Assembly: GCF_030433855.1 (NCBI RefSeq)
Contig: NZ_JARUXC010000023.1
Location: 1 to 32,605 of the forward strand
From: Agreia sp. PsM10
GTDB taxonomy: Bacteria > Actinomycetota > Actinomycetes > Actinomycetales > Microbacteriaceae
Direction: 5' to 3'
DNA length: 32,605 nucleotides
The notes under the pieces were generated by a model, which did not search any database, was not told where the DNA came from, and worked only from the letters and a program-made list of their open reading frames with translations. The position numbers and the translations under genes were made by a program. Within the stretch, counting starts at the first letter, position 1. Every line of letters starts with the position of its first letter. This document shows positions 23,263 to 30,822 of this stretch, piece by piece.

Positions 23263-24440
23263 TGCTCACCTTCCCCGACGGCTTTCTGTGGGGTGCGGCC
23301 ACCGCCGCCCACCAGATCGAGGGAAACAATGTCAACAGCAACTGGTGGGTTCACGAGAACGAGCCGGGCACGACGATCGTGGAGCCCTCGGGCGACGCGG
23401 CCGACAGCTACCACCGCTACCGCGACGACATCCGGCTGCTCGCCGAGCTCGGCCTGAACTCCTACCGGTTCAGCATCGAGTGGTCGCGCATCGAACCCGA
23501 GCGCGGTCTCTACTCGCGCGCATCCGTCGACCACTACCGGCGCATGGTCGACACCTGCCACGAGTTCGGCATCGAGCCGATCGTGACCCTGATGCACTTC
23601 ACCGTGCCCCGGTGGTTCGAGAACGACGGTTTCTGGCGGGCTCCGGATGCTGCGGATCTGTTCGCCCGCTACACCGAGCTCGCGCTGCCCGTCGTGGCCG
23701 AGGGCGTGAACTACGTCTGCACCATCAATGAGCCCAACATCGCCGCGATGCTCGCCGGGGGAGAGGACGCCTCGAACCTCGTGGCGTACGGCCTGCCCAA
23801 GCCCGACCTCGGCGTGGCCGACGCGCTGCTCGAGTCGCACCGGCGCTCGCGCGAGGTGCTGTCGCAGGTCTCCGGCCTGAAGACGGGCTGGACCATCGCC
23901 ACCCAGGCCTTCGAGGCGGCCGACGAGCCCGGCTCAGAGGAGAAGAAGCGCGAGATCGCCTACCCGGCAGAGGACTGGTACCTCGAGAACGCCGCCGGCG
24001 ACGACTTCATCGGCGTGCAGGCGTACACCCGCAATATCGTGGGCCCGGAGGGCATCCGCCCGCCCGCCGCCGACGTGGAGAAGACGCTCACGCAGTGGGA
24101 GTACTTCCCCCCGGCCGCCGGAATCGGCGTACGCGCCGCCTGGGAGCTGAGCGACCACACTCCGGTCATGGTGACCGAGAACGGCATCGCCACGCAGGAC
24201 GATCCTCGTCGCATCGACTACACCCGAGGCGCCCTCGAGGGACTGCACGCATGCATCGAAGACGGCATCACGCTGCTGGGCTACCAGCACTGGTCGGCGC
24301 TCGACAACTACGAGTGGGCATCGGGGTTCGCCCCGACGTTCGGACTCATCGGCTGGGACAAGCAGACCTTCGAGCGCACGCCCAAGCCCAGCGCGAGCTG
24401 GTACGGCGAGGTCGCGAAGGCCAACGCCCTCGCCGTCTAA
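23262..24440 (+). CDS. GH1 beta-glucosidase
   Basis: A 392-residue glycoside hydrolase family 1 enzyme. The N-terminal signature FPDGFLWGAATAAHQIEG is clear, the acid/base is E157 in TINEPN and the nucleophile is E306 in VTENG; the C-terminal WSALDNYEWASGF is also typical. It would release glucose (or another sugar) from beta-glucosides in the cytoplasm, as no signal peptide is seen. At 392 residues it is shorter than the usual 440-480, with both catalytic regions intact, so loops around the active site are probably reduced. AAAGGAG at 23248-23254 lies 7 bases before the ATG, and the ATG overlaps the previous stop by one base. It is the last gene of the operon and is followed by a long hairpin. 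Confidence 0.94.
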   Translation: MLTFPDGFLWGAATAAHQIEGNNVNSNWWVHENEPGTTIVEPSGDAADSYHRYRDDIRLLAELGLNSYRFSIEWSRIEPERGLYSRASVDHYRRMVDTCHEFGIEPIVTLMHFTVPRWFENDGFWRAPDAADLFARYTELALPVVAEGVNYVCTINEPNIAAMLAGGEDASNLVAYGLPKPDLGVADALLESHRRSREVLSQVSGLKTGWTIATQAFEAADEPGSEEKKREIAYPAEDWYLENAAGDDFIGVQAYTRNIVGPEGIRPPAADVEKTLTQWEYFPPAAGIGVRAAWELSDHTPVMVTENGIATQDDPRRIDYTRGALEGLHACIEDGITLLGYQHWSALDNYEWASGFAPTFGLIGWDKQTFERTPKPSASWYGEVAKANALAV

Positions 24441-24446
24441 ACAACT

Positions 24447-24496
24447 CCGTTCCCTGAGCTTGTCGAAGGGCCCGCTTCGACAAGCTCAGCGAACGG
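24447..24496. terminator. Repeat-derived inverted repeat acting as two-way terminator
   Basis: A 22-bp stem (24447-24468 with 24475-24496, one mismatch at 24453/24490) with a 6-base loop lies 6 bases after the GH1 stop and 6 bases before the end of the opposing PdxH-like gene. Each arm is a copy of the dispersed element CCCTGAGCTTGTCGAAG that recurs at 29602 and 31422. Confidence 0.75.
24447..24496. repeat. Inverted pair of TTCGACAAGCTCAG-core dispersed repeats
   Basis: The core GAGCTTGTCGAAG appears in the left arm and its complement CTTCGACAAGCTC in the right arm. Related copies lie at 29602-29624 and 31422-31444. This core is often met in many copies in actinobacterial genomes (established by general experience, not checked here). 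Confidence 0.75.
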
Positions 24497-24502
24497 GTGT
24501 CT

Positions 24503-25156
24503 TTACGGCCAGAGAAGTGATGTAGACCACGTGTCGTCGCTGCGCGCGTACCGCAGCCTCTGGTGCCGACGCTCGGCATCCGACTGCCAGAATTCGACAG
24601 TCGACGGCCTGACGCACCAGAGGGTCCAGGTGGGCGATACCAGGTCTGGATGCGCGTCGAGTTCGCGCGCGGCCTTCTCGATGGCGGCCTCGCTCTCGTC
24701 GCGGCTGCCGAGCGGCGCGCTCTGCGGGCTGCCGAGCGCGACGGCACGGGCGCCGATGCCTCGGCGGGAGAAGTCTCGGGCGTTCTCGTCGTCTGAGCCA
24801 CGCGTCACCGAGCCGCGGATGCGCACGGAGCGGCCGACCGTGGGCCAGTAGAACGTGAGGGCGGCCACGGGGTTCGCCGTGAGTTCGACGCCCTTGGCGC
24901 TGGCGGAGCTGCTCGCGAACCACCAGCCGTCGTCGGTGAGGTCCTTCAGTATCAGCACCCGGGCATCCGGAACGCCGTCGGCGTCGACGGTCGAGAGCGT
25001 CATCGCGTGCGGTTCGAGCTGGCCCGCCTCGACGGCCTGGCCGAACCATGCCACGAAGAGCTCGAGCGGGTTCTCGGGAGCGATGGTCGGATCGAATGGC
25101 GGAGGAGTGGCCGCGAGGCTCGCGAGCGGACGAAGGCTGTCTCTCAGAGGGTGCAC
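24503..25156 (-). CDS. Pyridoxamine 5'-phosphate oxidase family protein (PdxH-like)
   Basis: A 217-residue FMN-binding split-barrel protein of normal PdxH length. Features of the family are RVLILKDLTDDGWWFASSSASAKGVEL (about 66-92), NPVAALTFYWP (95-105), and the C-terminal dimer/substrate part EFWQ (188-191), R196-x-H198 and the final W-x5-LWP. These match the E. coli PdxH positions that contact pyridoxal phosphate. It would oxidise pyridoxine or pyridoxamine 5'-phosphate to PLP in the B6 salvage route; some divergence (QSDAERRHQR) leaves room for a related flavoenzyme. GTG start at 25156 with TAGTGT 7 bases upstream on the minus strand and no Shine-Dalgarno sequence. It follows the MFS gene by 24 bases on the same strand. 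Confidence 0.82.
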   Translation of the reverse strand: MHPLRDSLRPLASLAATPPPFDPTIAPENPLELFVAWFGQAVEAGQLEPHAMTLSTVDADGVPDARVLILKDLTDDGWWFASSSASAKGVELTANPVAALTFYWPTVGRSVRIRGSVTRGSDDENARDFSRRGIGARAVALGSPQSAPLGSRDESEAAIEKAARELDAHPDLVSPTWTLWCVRPSTVEFWQSDAERRHQRLRYARSDDTWSTSLLWP

Positions 25157-25163
25157 GGTATCG

Positions 25164-25169
25164 ACACTA
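25164..25169 (-). promoter_or_regulatory. Probable -10 box of the PdxH-like gene (leaderless)
   Basis: TAGTGT on the minus strand ends 7 bases before the GTG at 25156, in the 24-base gap after the MFS gene. No ribosome binding site and no clear -35 box. Confidence 0.45.
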
Positions 25170-25180
25170 CGCTCCAGGAG

Positions 25181-26392
25181 TCAGAGCCCGCTCACCGTCT
25201 GAATGGGTTCGGTGTCGGGAATGGGGCTGGCGTCTTTTCCGCGGAGATCGGGGTGCCAGCGCTTTCCGACGAGCGGAACGAGGAACCCGAGGAGGCCCAG
25301 CACGCCGGCGACGTAGAAGGCTCCCGAGGCTCCCTGGCTGTCGATGAGGAAGCCGGCGAACGCGCTTCCGACGGCCGCTCCGATGAGCTGACCCGTGCCG
25401 ACCCAGCCGTAGGCCTCGGCCGTATCGCTGAAGCGCACGCTCGACGAGACGATGGAGAACATCACGGCGAGGGCCGGGGCGATGCCGATGCCGGCGATGA
25501 ACAGGGTGACGGCGAGCCACCAGACGTTGAGAGACACTGCCGCGAGTGCGGTTCCGATGAACACGATGAGCATGCGGCGGGCCAGTGCCCACGGCCCGAT
25601 CGGAACATGGCCGAGCGACAGGCCGCCGACCAACGAGCCCACGGCGAAGATCGCGAGAACGATGCCGGCCTCGAGGCCGTCGTGACCGAAGGTGGCCACG
25701 ACGCCGGCCTCGATGGCCGCGCAGGCCGCGACGAGCAGGAAGCCGACGATCGTCGCCAGCAGCACCGGAGGCTTGGCGAGCACGGCGCCCAGCTTGCGGC
25801 GCGAGCGGGGGATGCGCACCCGACCGAGCTCAGGGCTCGCGATGAACCAGGTGCCGCCTCCCACGAGGAAGACGACGGCGAGGAGGATGCCCCAGACGGT
25901 GCCGATCTGGGTCGACACGAACGTGGTGATGACCGGGCCGACGACCCAGATGATCTCCTGGGCCGAGGCATCGAGAGAGAAGAGCGGAGTGAGCTGCTTC
26001 GAGTTGACCATCTTGGGGTAGATGGTGCGCACGGCAGGCTGGATGGGCGGCATGGTGAGACCGGCGACGAGAGCGACGCCCATGGCGGCCGGGATCGTGA
26101 GGGGCAGGAGCGCGATGGCCGATATGGCGAAGGCGCAGATGATCATCGTGATGGTGATGACCTGGCGCATGCCCCAGACGCCCATGAGACGCGAGGTGAG
26201 GGGCCCGGCGACCGCCTGGCCGATGCTCAGGGCGGCGAGAACCAGGCCGGCCGCTCCGTAGGAGTCGTGGACCCTCTCGATGTGCAGGAGGAAGGCGAGC
26301 GAGAGCATGCCGAAGGGGAACCGGGCGGTGAGTTGCGCGGCGATGATGCGCGCGACCCCGCGGGTTTTCAGGAGATTCGAGTAGCTGCTCAC
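25181..26392 (-). CDS. Major facilitator superfamily transporter
   Basis: A 403-residue integral membrane protein with about 12 hydrophobic helices in two halves. The first half begins ARIIAAQLTARFPFGMLSLAF, a common start of MFS efflux-type transporters; a charged loop in the middle (SPELGRVRIPRSRRKLGAVL, about 205-225) separates the halves. The A-type motif between helices 2 and 3 is seen only weakly (GPLTSRLMGVWGMRQV). The substrate cannot be predicted. The C-terminus is a soluble tail of about 35 residues. GTG start at 26392, 12 bases after the hrpA stop; a TAGAGT box 9 bases upstream begins with that stop codon. A weak AGAGAAG before the GTG could serve as ribosome binding site if read from hrpA. 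Confidence 0.87.
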   Translation of the reverse strand: MSSYSNLLKTRGVARIIAAQLTARFPFGMLSLAFLLHIERVHDSYGAAGLVLAALSIGQAVAGPLTSRLMGVWGMRQVITITMIICAFAISAIALLPLTIPAAMGVALVAGLTMPPIQPAVRTIYPKMVNSKQLTPLFSLDASAQEIIWVVGPVITTFVSTQIGTVWGILLAVVFLVGGGTWFIASPELGRVRIPRSRRKLGAVLAKPPVLLATIVGFLLVAACAAIEAGVVATFGHDGLEAGIVLAIFAVGSLVGGLSLGHVPIGPWALARRMLIVFIGTALAAVSLNVWWLAVTLFIAGIGIAPALAVMFSIVSSSVRFSDTAEAYGWVGTGQLIGAAVGSAFAGFLIDSQGASGAFYVAGVLGLLGFLVPLVGKRWHPDLRGKDASPIPDTEPIQTVSGL

Positions 26393-26401
26393 AACTTCTC
26401 T

Positions 26402-26407
26402 ACTCTA
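26402..26407 (-). promoter_or_regulatory. Possible -10 box overlapping the hrpA stop codon
   Basis: TAGAGT on the minus strand begins with the hrpA stop codon TAG (26407-26405) and ends 9 bases before the MFS GTG start at 26392. It repeats the arrangement seen at the ku stop. Confidence 0.35.
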
Positions 26408-29400
26408 CCGTCCAGCCGGTACAAGTGCCTTCTGAATACGTTGCATGGAAACAGGCTCCGCCGTTCCGAGCGATTGCGCAAACAGACTCACCCGGAACTC
26501 CTCGAGGAGCCAGCGCGCGCGCACGATGTTGGGCGGCGAATGCGGGGCGAGGGGGATGCATCCACCCGCGTCCGTGTAGCGGCTCGTCGCCGCCTGCACC
26601 TCGGTCATCCAGGCGCGATCGCGGGCCGCGTTCTCGGCGAGTTTGCCGAGCCGCTGCGTGAGGGCCTTGAGATAGCGAGGCAGCTGGCGCAGCTGCGTGG
26701 TTCCCGTGGCCGACACGAAGCCCGGGTAGATGAGACCCTTGAGCTGCTCTCGGGCATCGCCGAGCGCGGCGAGCAGGGCCATGCTCGTGACGCCCTTGAG
26801 CGCCTTCTCCGCGTCGCGCGCCGCCGAGAGGATCGTGGTGACCACGCCGACGGTCGCGTAGAGCTCGTCCATGACCGTCGCCGAGAGGTGGTCCCGGGCC
26901 GAGAGGAACCCGGCCTCGTTCCAGAGCATGCCATCCGGTGCCACCTCGAAGAGCACGCGCTGCGCGACCGCGCGCAGGCAGTCGTCGAAGAGGGCCTGGA
27001 CGTTCTGGTACGGGCTCGTGGCCAGCATGAGCTTCTCGTTCTGCGTGAGGTGCTCGCGCACATACGACAGGGGAGAGGGCACGGCGAGAAGCAGCAGGCG
27101 CACGATGCCGTCGGGCGTCTGGAGGACCTGTTCATCGGGCGATGTCATGAGCCGCAGCGACACCGACGAGCCGTCGTCGACGAGCGCGGGGTAGGCGCGG
27201 ATCACTCCGCCGTGCTGCTTCGTGTCGACGAGGCGCGGCAGTTCTCCGAAGCTCCAGGAGGTGAGGCCGGAGCGTTCGAGGTCGCTCGAGATGCGGGTCG
27301 TGGCTTTCGCCACCGAGTCGCGGGCGGCGCCGCGGTGCTTCTGCTGCAGGGCGGGCAGGTCCTTGCCGACCGAGAGCGTCTTGCCCCGTTCGTCAACTAC
27401 GCGGAACGACATGCGCAGGTGCGACGGCAGGCGCTCGCGGTCGAAGTCGGATGCCGACACCGAGACGTGCCCGAGACGCGTCATCGTCGTGGCCAGGGCT
27501 GCGAGGTACCCCTCGTCGCCTCCGCCCTCGGGCGTCTCGGCGACGAGGCGCACCGCCCAGTCGGTGGAGGGAACGAAGTTGCGGCGGATGTTCTTGGGCA
27601 GCGACTTGATGAGCGCGGTCACGAGCTCGACCCGCAGACCCGGCACCTGGTACTCGAACGACTCCGGCTTGAGCCTCGGCAGCAGCGCGAGCGGCACCGT
27701 CGCCGTGACCCCGTCGTCTTCGGTGCCCGGTTCGAAGCGGTAGCTCAGGCCCAGACGCTGGTCCTCCTGCTGCCACGTGGTCGGATACTCGTTCTCGTCG
27801 ATCTCGGGCGCGCCCCCGGGCACGAGCGCGTCGATGGTCATGGTGAGCAGGTCGGGGGTGTCGTGCTTCGCCGTCTTCCACCAGCCCTCGAAGGTGCGCT
27901 GCGAGAACACGTCGCGCGGGATGCGCTCGTTGTAGAAGTCGAACACCGCCTCGTCATCGGTCAGCAGGTCGCGGCGGCGGCTGCGCTCCTCGATCTGCTC
28001 GAGCTCTTTGCGGAAGGCGCGGTTCGCCCGGTCGAACGCCTGCTGCGATTCCCAGTCGCCCTCGACGAGCGCGTGGCGGATGAACAGCTCGCGCGCGTAC
28101 GACGGGTCGACACGAGAGAACTGGATGCGCCGCTTCTCGACGATGGGAACGCCGAACAGCGTGACCCGCTCGTAGGCGACGACGGAGCCCTGCTTCTTCT
28201 CCCAGCGGGGTTCGGAGTAGCTGCGCTTGACGAGGTCGCCCGCGAGCTTTTCGGCCCAGGCCGGATCGATGGCCGCGTTCATGCGCGCGAAGAGGCGACT
28301 CGTCTCGACCAGCTCGGCGCTCATCACGGCGGCGGGCTGCTTCTTGTTCAGCACCGACCCCGGGAAGATGGAGAAGCGCGACTGGCGCGCGCCCACGTAG
28401 TCCTTCTTGACCGCGTCCTTCAGGCCGATGTGCGAGAGCAGCCCCGACAGGATCGACCGGTGGATTCCGTCGGGGTTCACCGCCGGCTCGCCGATCGTGA
28501 GCCCCAGCGGACGCGACAGCTGCTTCAGCTGGCGATACACGTCCTGCCACTCGCGGATGCGCAGGTAGTTGAGGAACTCGTTCTTGCAGAGTCTGCGGAA
28601 CGCGCTCGACGACAGCTCGGACTGCTTCTCCTCGAGGTAATTCCAGAGGTTGAGCAGGGTGAGGAAGTCGCTCGTCGGGTCGGTGAACCGGCCGTGCAGC
28701 TCGTCGGCTCGCTGGCGCCGTTCGAGCGGGCGCTCTCGCGGGTCCTGGATCGTGAGCCCTGCCACGATGAGCATCACCTCGCGGCTCGTGCCCGTCTCTT
28801 TGGACTCGATCACCATGCGCGCGAAGCGCGGCTCTATGGGCAGGCGCGCGAGATCGCGACCGATCCTCGTGAGCCGCGGCTGGGCATCCGGTGTCTTGGT
28901 TCGTGTGTTCGCGTCTGCCGACGACGCCGTGCGCAGCGCGCCCAGCTCGCCCAGAAGGTCGAGGCCGTCCTTGATGCCGCGCGACTCCGGCGGTTGAAGG
29001 AAGGGGAACGATGCGATGTCGCCGAGGCCGAGCGAGATCATCTGCAGGATGACGGCGGCGAGGTTCGTGCGCAGGATCTCGGGCTCGGTGAACTCGGGGC
29101 GCTTCTCGAAGTCCTGCTGCGAATACAGCCGGATGGCGATTCCATCGCTGGTGCGGCCCGAACGGCCCGAACGCTGGTTCGCGGAGGCCTGCGAGATCGC
29201 CTCGATCGGCAGTCGCTGCACCTTGGAGCGCACGCTGTAGCGGCTGATGCGCGCCGTTCCGGCGTCGATCACGTACTTGATGCCGGGCACCGTGAGGCTG
29301 GTCTCGGCGACGTTCGTGGCCAGCACGATGCGCCGGCGAACGCCGGGAGTGCTGCTGCGCTGGAAGACACGGTGCTGATCGGCGCTCGAGAGCCGGCCGT

Positions 29401-30253
29401 AGAGGGGGAGGATCTCTGTGACGCCGCCCGCCGAGCTGCGGTTGGCGAACTTGCCCTTGAGCGACTCCTCGGCGTCGCGGATCTCGTTCTCTCCCGACAG
29501 GAAGACGAGGATGTCGCCGTCGCCCTCGCGCCCCAGCTCGTCGACGGCGTCTCCGATGGCCTCGAAGGCGTCGCGATCGGGGGTTGTGCTCCCTGAGCCT
29601 GCGTTCCCTGAGCCTGTCGAAGGGTCGTCATCGTCATCCTCAAGAGCTGCGTCCGCAACCAGCGGCCGGTACCGGATCTCGACCGGGAACGTGCGTCCGG
29701 AGACCTCGACGATCGGGGCATCGTCGAAGTGCTTCGAGAAGCTCTGCGGGTCGATCGTGGCGGAGGTGATGATGAGCTTGAGGTCGGGCCGCTTCGGCAG
29801 CAGCTGCTTGAGGTAGCCCAGCAGGAAGTCGATGTTGAGGCTGCGCTCGTGGGCCTCGTCGATGATGATCGTGTCGTACTTCGAGAGCATGCGGTCGTGG
29901 TGCATCTCGTTGAGCAGGATTCCGTCGGTCATCAGCTTGATGCGGGTGTCTTTCGACGCCTTGTCGGTGAAGCGCACCTGGTAGCCGACCAGGCCGCCGA
30001 CCTCCTGACCGAGTTCCTCGGCGATGCGCTCGGCGATCGTGCGGGCCGCGAGGCGTCGGGGCTGGGTATGGCCGATCGCTTCGCGCCCCAGCTCGAGGCA
30101 GATCTTCGGGAGCTGCGTGGTCTTTCCCGATCCTGTCGCGCCCGCGACGATGACCACCTGGTTCTCGGCGATCGCGCGCGCGATGTCGTCGCGCCGCTGG
30201 CTGACCGGGAGTTCAGGGGGGAAGACGATACGGGGGAGGGAATCCATGGGCAT
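26405..30253 (-). CDS. hrpA: ATP-dependent RNA helicase HrpA (DEAH type)
   Basis: A 1282-residue helicase, the normal full length of bacterial HrpA. Walker A GATGSGKT is at 38-45, the DEAH box at 132-135, SAT at 164-166 and motif VI in QRSGRSGR; then come the helicase-associated domain, the OB-fold region and the long HrpA-specific C-terminal domain (DUF3418-like, from about 680). It unwinds RNA and in E. coli resolves collided or stalled ribosomes. An odd feature is the stretch at about residues 204-226, where an acidic run is followed by PSTGSGNAGSGST; its DNA (29588-29624) is a copy of the dispersed repeat also found at 24447 and 31422. The frame stays open, so the repeat sits in a tolerant loop between the two helicase lobes. 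The start is ATG 30253 or the ATG two codons later at 30247; TAGAAT at 30257-30262 favours the second. Walker positions are counted from 30253. Confidence 0.95.
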   Translation of the reverse strand: MPMDSLPRIVFPPELPVSQRRDDIARAIAENQVVIVAGATGSGKTTQLPKICLELGREAIGHTQPRRLAARTIAERIAEELGQEVGGLVGYQVRFTDKASKDTRIKLMTDGILLNEMHHDRMLSKYDTIIIDEAHERSLNIDFLLGYLKQLLPKRPDLKLIITSATIDPQSFSKHFDDAPIVEVSGRTFPVEIRYRPLVADAALEDDDDDPSTGSGNAGSGSTTPDRDAFEAIGDAVDELGREGDGDILVFLSGENEIRDAEESLKGKFANRSSAGGVTEILPLYGRLSSADQHRVFQRSSTPGVRRRIVLATNVAETSLTVPGIKYVIDAGTARISRYSVRSKVQRLPIEAISQASANQRSGRSGRTSDGIAIRLYSQQDFEKRPEFTEPEILRTNLAAVILQMISLGLGDIASFPFLQPPESRGIKDGLDLLGELGALRTASSADANTRTKTPDAQPRLTRIGRDLARLPIEPRFARMVIESKETGTSREVMLIVAGLTIQDPRERPLERRQRADELHGRFTDPTSDFLTLLNLWNYLEEKQSELSSSAFRRLCKNEFLNYLRIREWQDVYRQLKQLSRPLGLTIGEPAVNPDGIHRSILSGLLSHIGLKDAVKKDYVGARQSRFSIFPGSVLNKKQPAAVMSAELVETSRLFARMNAAIDPAWAEKLAGDLVKRSYSEPRWEKKQGSVVAYERVTLFGVPIVEKRRIQFSRVDPSYARELFIRHALVEGDWESQQAFDRANRAFRKELEQIEERSRRRDLLTDDEAVFDFYNERIPRDVFSQRTFEGWWKTAKHDTPDLLTMTIDALVPGGAPEIDENEYPTTWQQEDQRLGLSYRFEPGTEDDGVTATVPLALLPRLKPESFEYQVPGLRVELVTALIKSLPKNIRRNFVPSTDWAVRLVAETPEGGGDEGYLAALATTMTRLGHVSVSASDFDRERLPSHLRMSFRVVDERGKTLSVGKDLPALQQKHRGAARDSVAKATTRISSDLERSGLTSWSFGELPRLVDTKQHGGVIRAYPALVDDGSSVSLRLMTSPDEQVLQTPDGIVRLLLLAVPSPLSYVREHLTQNEKLMLATSPYQNVQALFDDCLRAVAQRVLFEVAPDGMLWNEAGFLSARDHLSATVMDELYATVGVVTTILSAARDAEKALKGVTSMALLAALGDAREQLKGLIYPGFVSATGTTQLRQLPRYLKALTQRLGKLAENAARDRAWMTEVQAATSRYTDAGGCIPLAPHSPPNIVRARWLLEEFRVSLFAQSLGTAEPVSMQRIQKALVPAGR
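29588..29624 (-). repeat. Dispersed repeat copy inside hrpA, with partial duplication
   Basis: On the minus strand CCCTTCGACAGGCTCAGGGA (29624-29605) continues to 29602 and is followed by a second partial copy, CAGGCTCAGGGAGC (29601-29588). It is the same family as the arms at 24447-24496 and the copy at 31422-31444, with AGG in place of AAG in the core. It is translated in frame as a Gly/Ser/Thr-rich linker. Confidence 0.75.
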
Positions 30254-30256
30254 TCC

Positions 30257-30262
30257 ATTCTA
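30257..30262 (-). promoter_or_regulatory. Probable -10 box of hrpA
   Basis: TAGAAT on the minus strand lies 9 bases before the ATG at 30247 and only 3 before the ATG at 30253. The spacing supports the downstream ATG as the true start of a leaderless or nearly leaderless message. Confidence 0.4.
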
Positions 30263-30308
30263 GATTCTCCGCCGCCGGTCGCGCCCTCCTGGCCGGTGTC
30301 CCGGCCTG

Positions 30309-30314
30309 TATCGT
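30309..30314 (+). promoter_or_regulatory. Probable -10 box of the acetyltransferase gene (decides the start)
   Basis: TATCGT ends 7 bases before the ATG at 30322. It overlaps the alternative GTG at 30313, which makes that start unlikely. No Shine-Dalgarno sequence and no clear -35 box. Confidence 0.45.
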
Positions 30315-30321
30315 GGCCGGA

Positions 30322-30822
30322 ATGGATGCTGTGAGTCTCGATCTGCCCGATGGTCACGTGACGCTCAGGCGCGCGACGATCGCCGACCTCTCGGTGATCA
30401 TCGATCTGCTGGCCGACGACCCGATCAGTGCAGCGCGCGGCGACTCGGCCGATGCCAGCGACCGCGAGGCCTACGAGGTCGCCTTCGCCGCCATCGACCG
30501 CGACCCGGCGCAGCGACTTCTGGTCGTGGTCGACCCCGTTGGCGCTGTCGTCGCGACCATGCAGCTCACCGTGATTCCGGGACTCGCGCGGCGCGGAGCC
30601 TCGCGTCTGCAGATCGAGGCCGTGCGGGTCTCGTCGAGTCAACGCAGCCGCGGCATCGGTGCGGCCATGATGCGCTGGGCGATCGAGGACGCCCGTGTCT
30701 CCGGCGTGCCGCTCGTGCAGTTGACGTCAGATGCCGCGCGAGTGGATGCGCACCGCTTCTACGAGAGGCTCGGCTTCGATGCGTCTCACGTCGGGTTCAA
30801 ATACCGGGTCGAGAGCTCGTAG
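30322..30822 (+). CDS. GNAT-family N-acetyltransferase
   Basis: A 166-residue protein from the ATG at 30322. It has the GNAT fold: TLRRATIADLSVIIDLL at the start (about 14-30), motif A with the acetyl-CoA pyrophosphate loop QRSRGIGAAM (107-116), and the C-terminal RVDAHRFYERLGF (140-152). The extended beta strand before the loop reads RLQIEAVRVSSS. It transfers an acetyl group to an unknown amine. It is divergent from hrpA, with TATCGT 7 bases before the ATG; a GTG three codons upstream is in frame but lies in the promoter box. Its last 26 bases overlap the end of the converging SRPBCC gene. Confidence 0.88.
   Translation: MDAVSLDLPDGHVTLRRATIADLSVIIDLLADDPISAARGDSADASDREAYEVAFAAIDRDPAQRLLVVVDPVGAVVATMQLTVIPGLARRGASRLQIEAVRVSSSQRSRGIGAAMMRWAIEDARVSGVPLVQLTSDAARVDAHRFYERLGFDASHVGFKYRVESS

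Noticed and set aside
25007-29596. A 1529-codon open frame on the plus strand opposite hrpA and the MFS gene
   Set aside because: It is antisense to two clear genes, rich in Arg, Glu, Gly and His without any domain, and is the mirror effect of GC-rich third positions on the other strand.
30313-30321. GTG start for the acetyltransferase
   Set aside because: It overlaps the TATCGT -10 box; the ATG at 30322 has the expected spacing.
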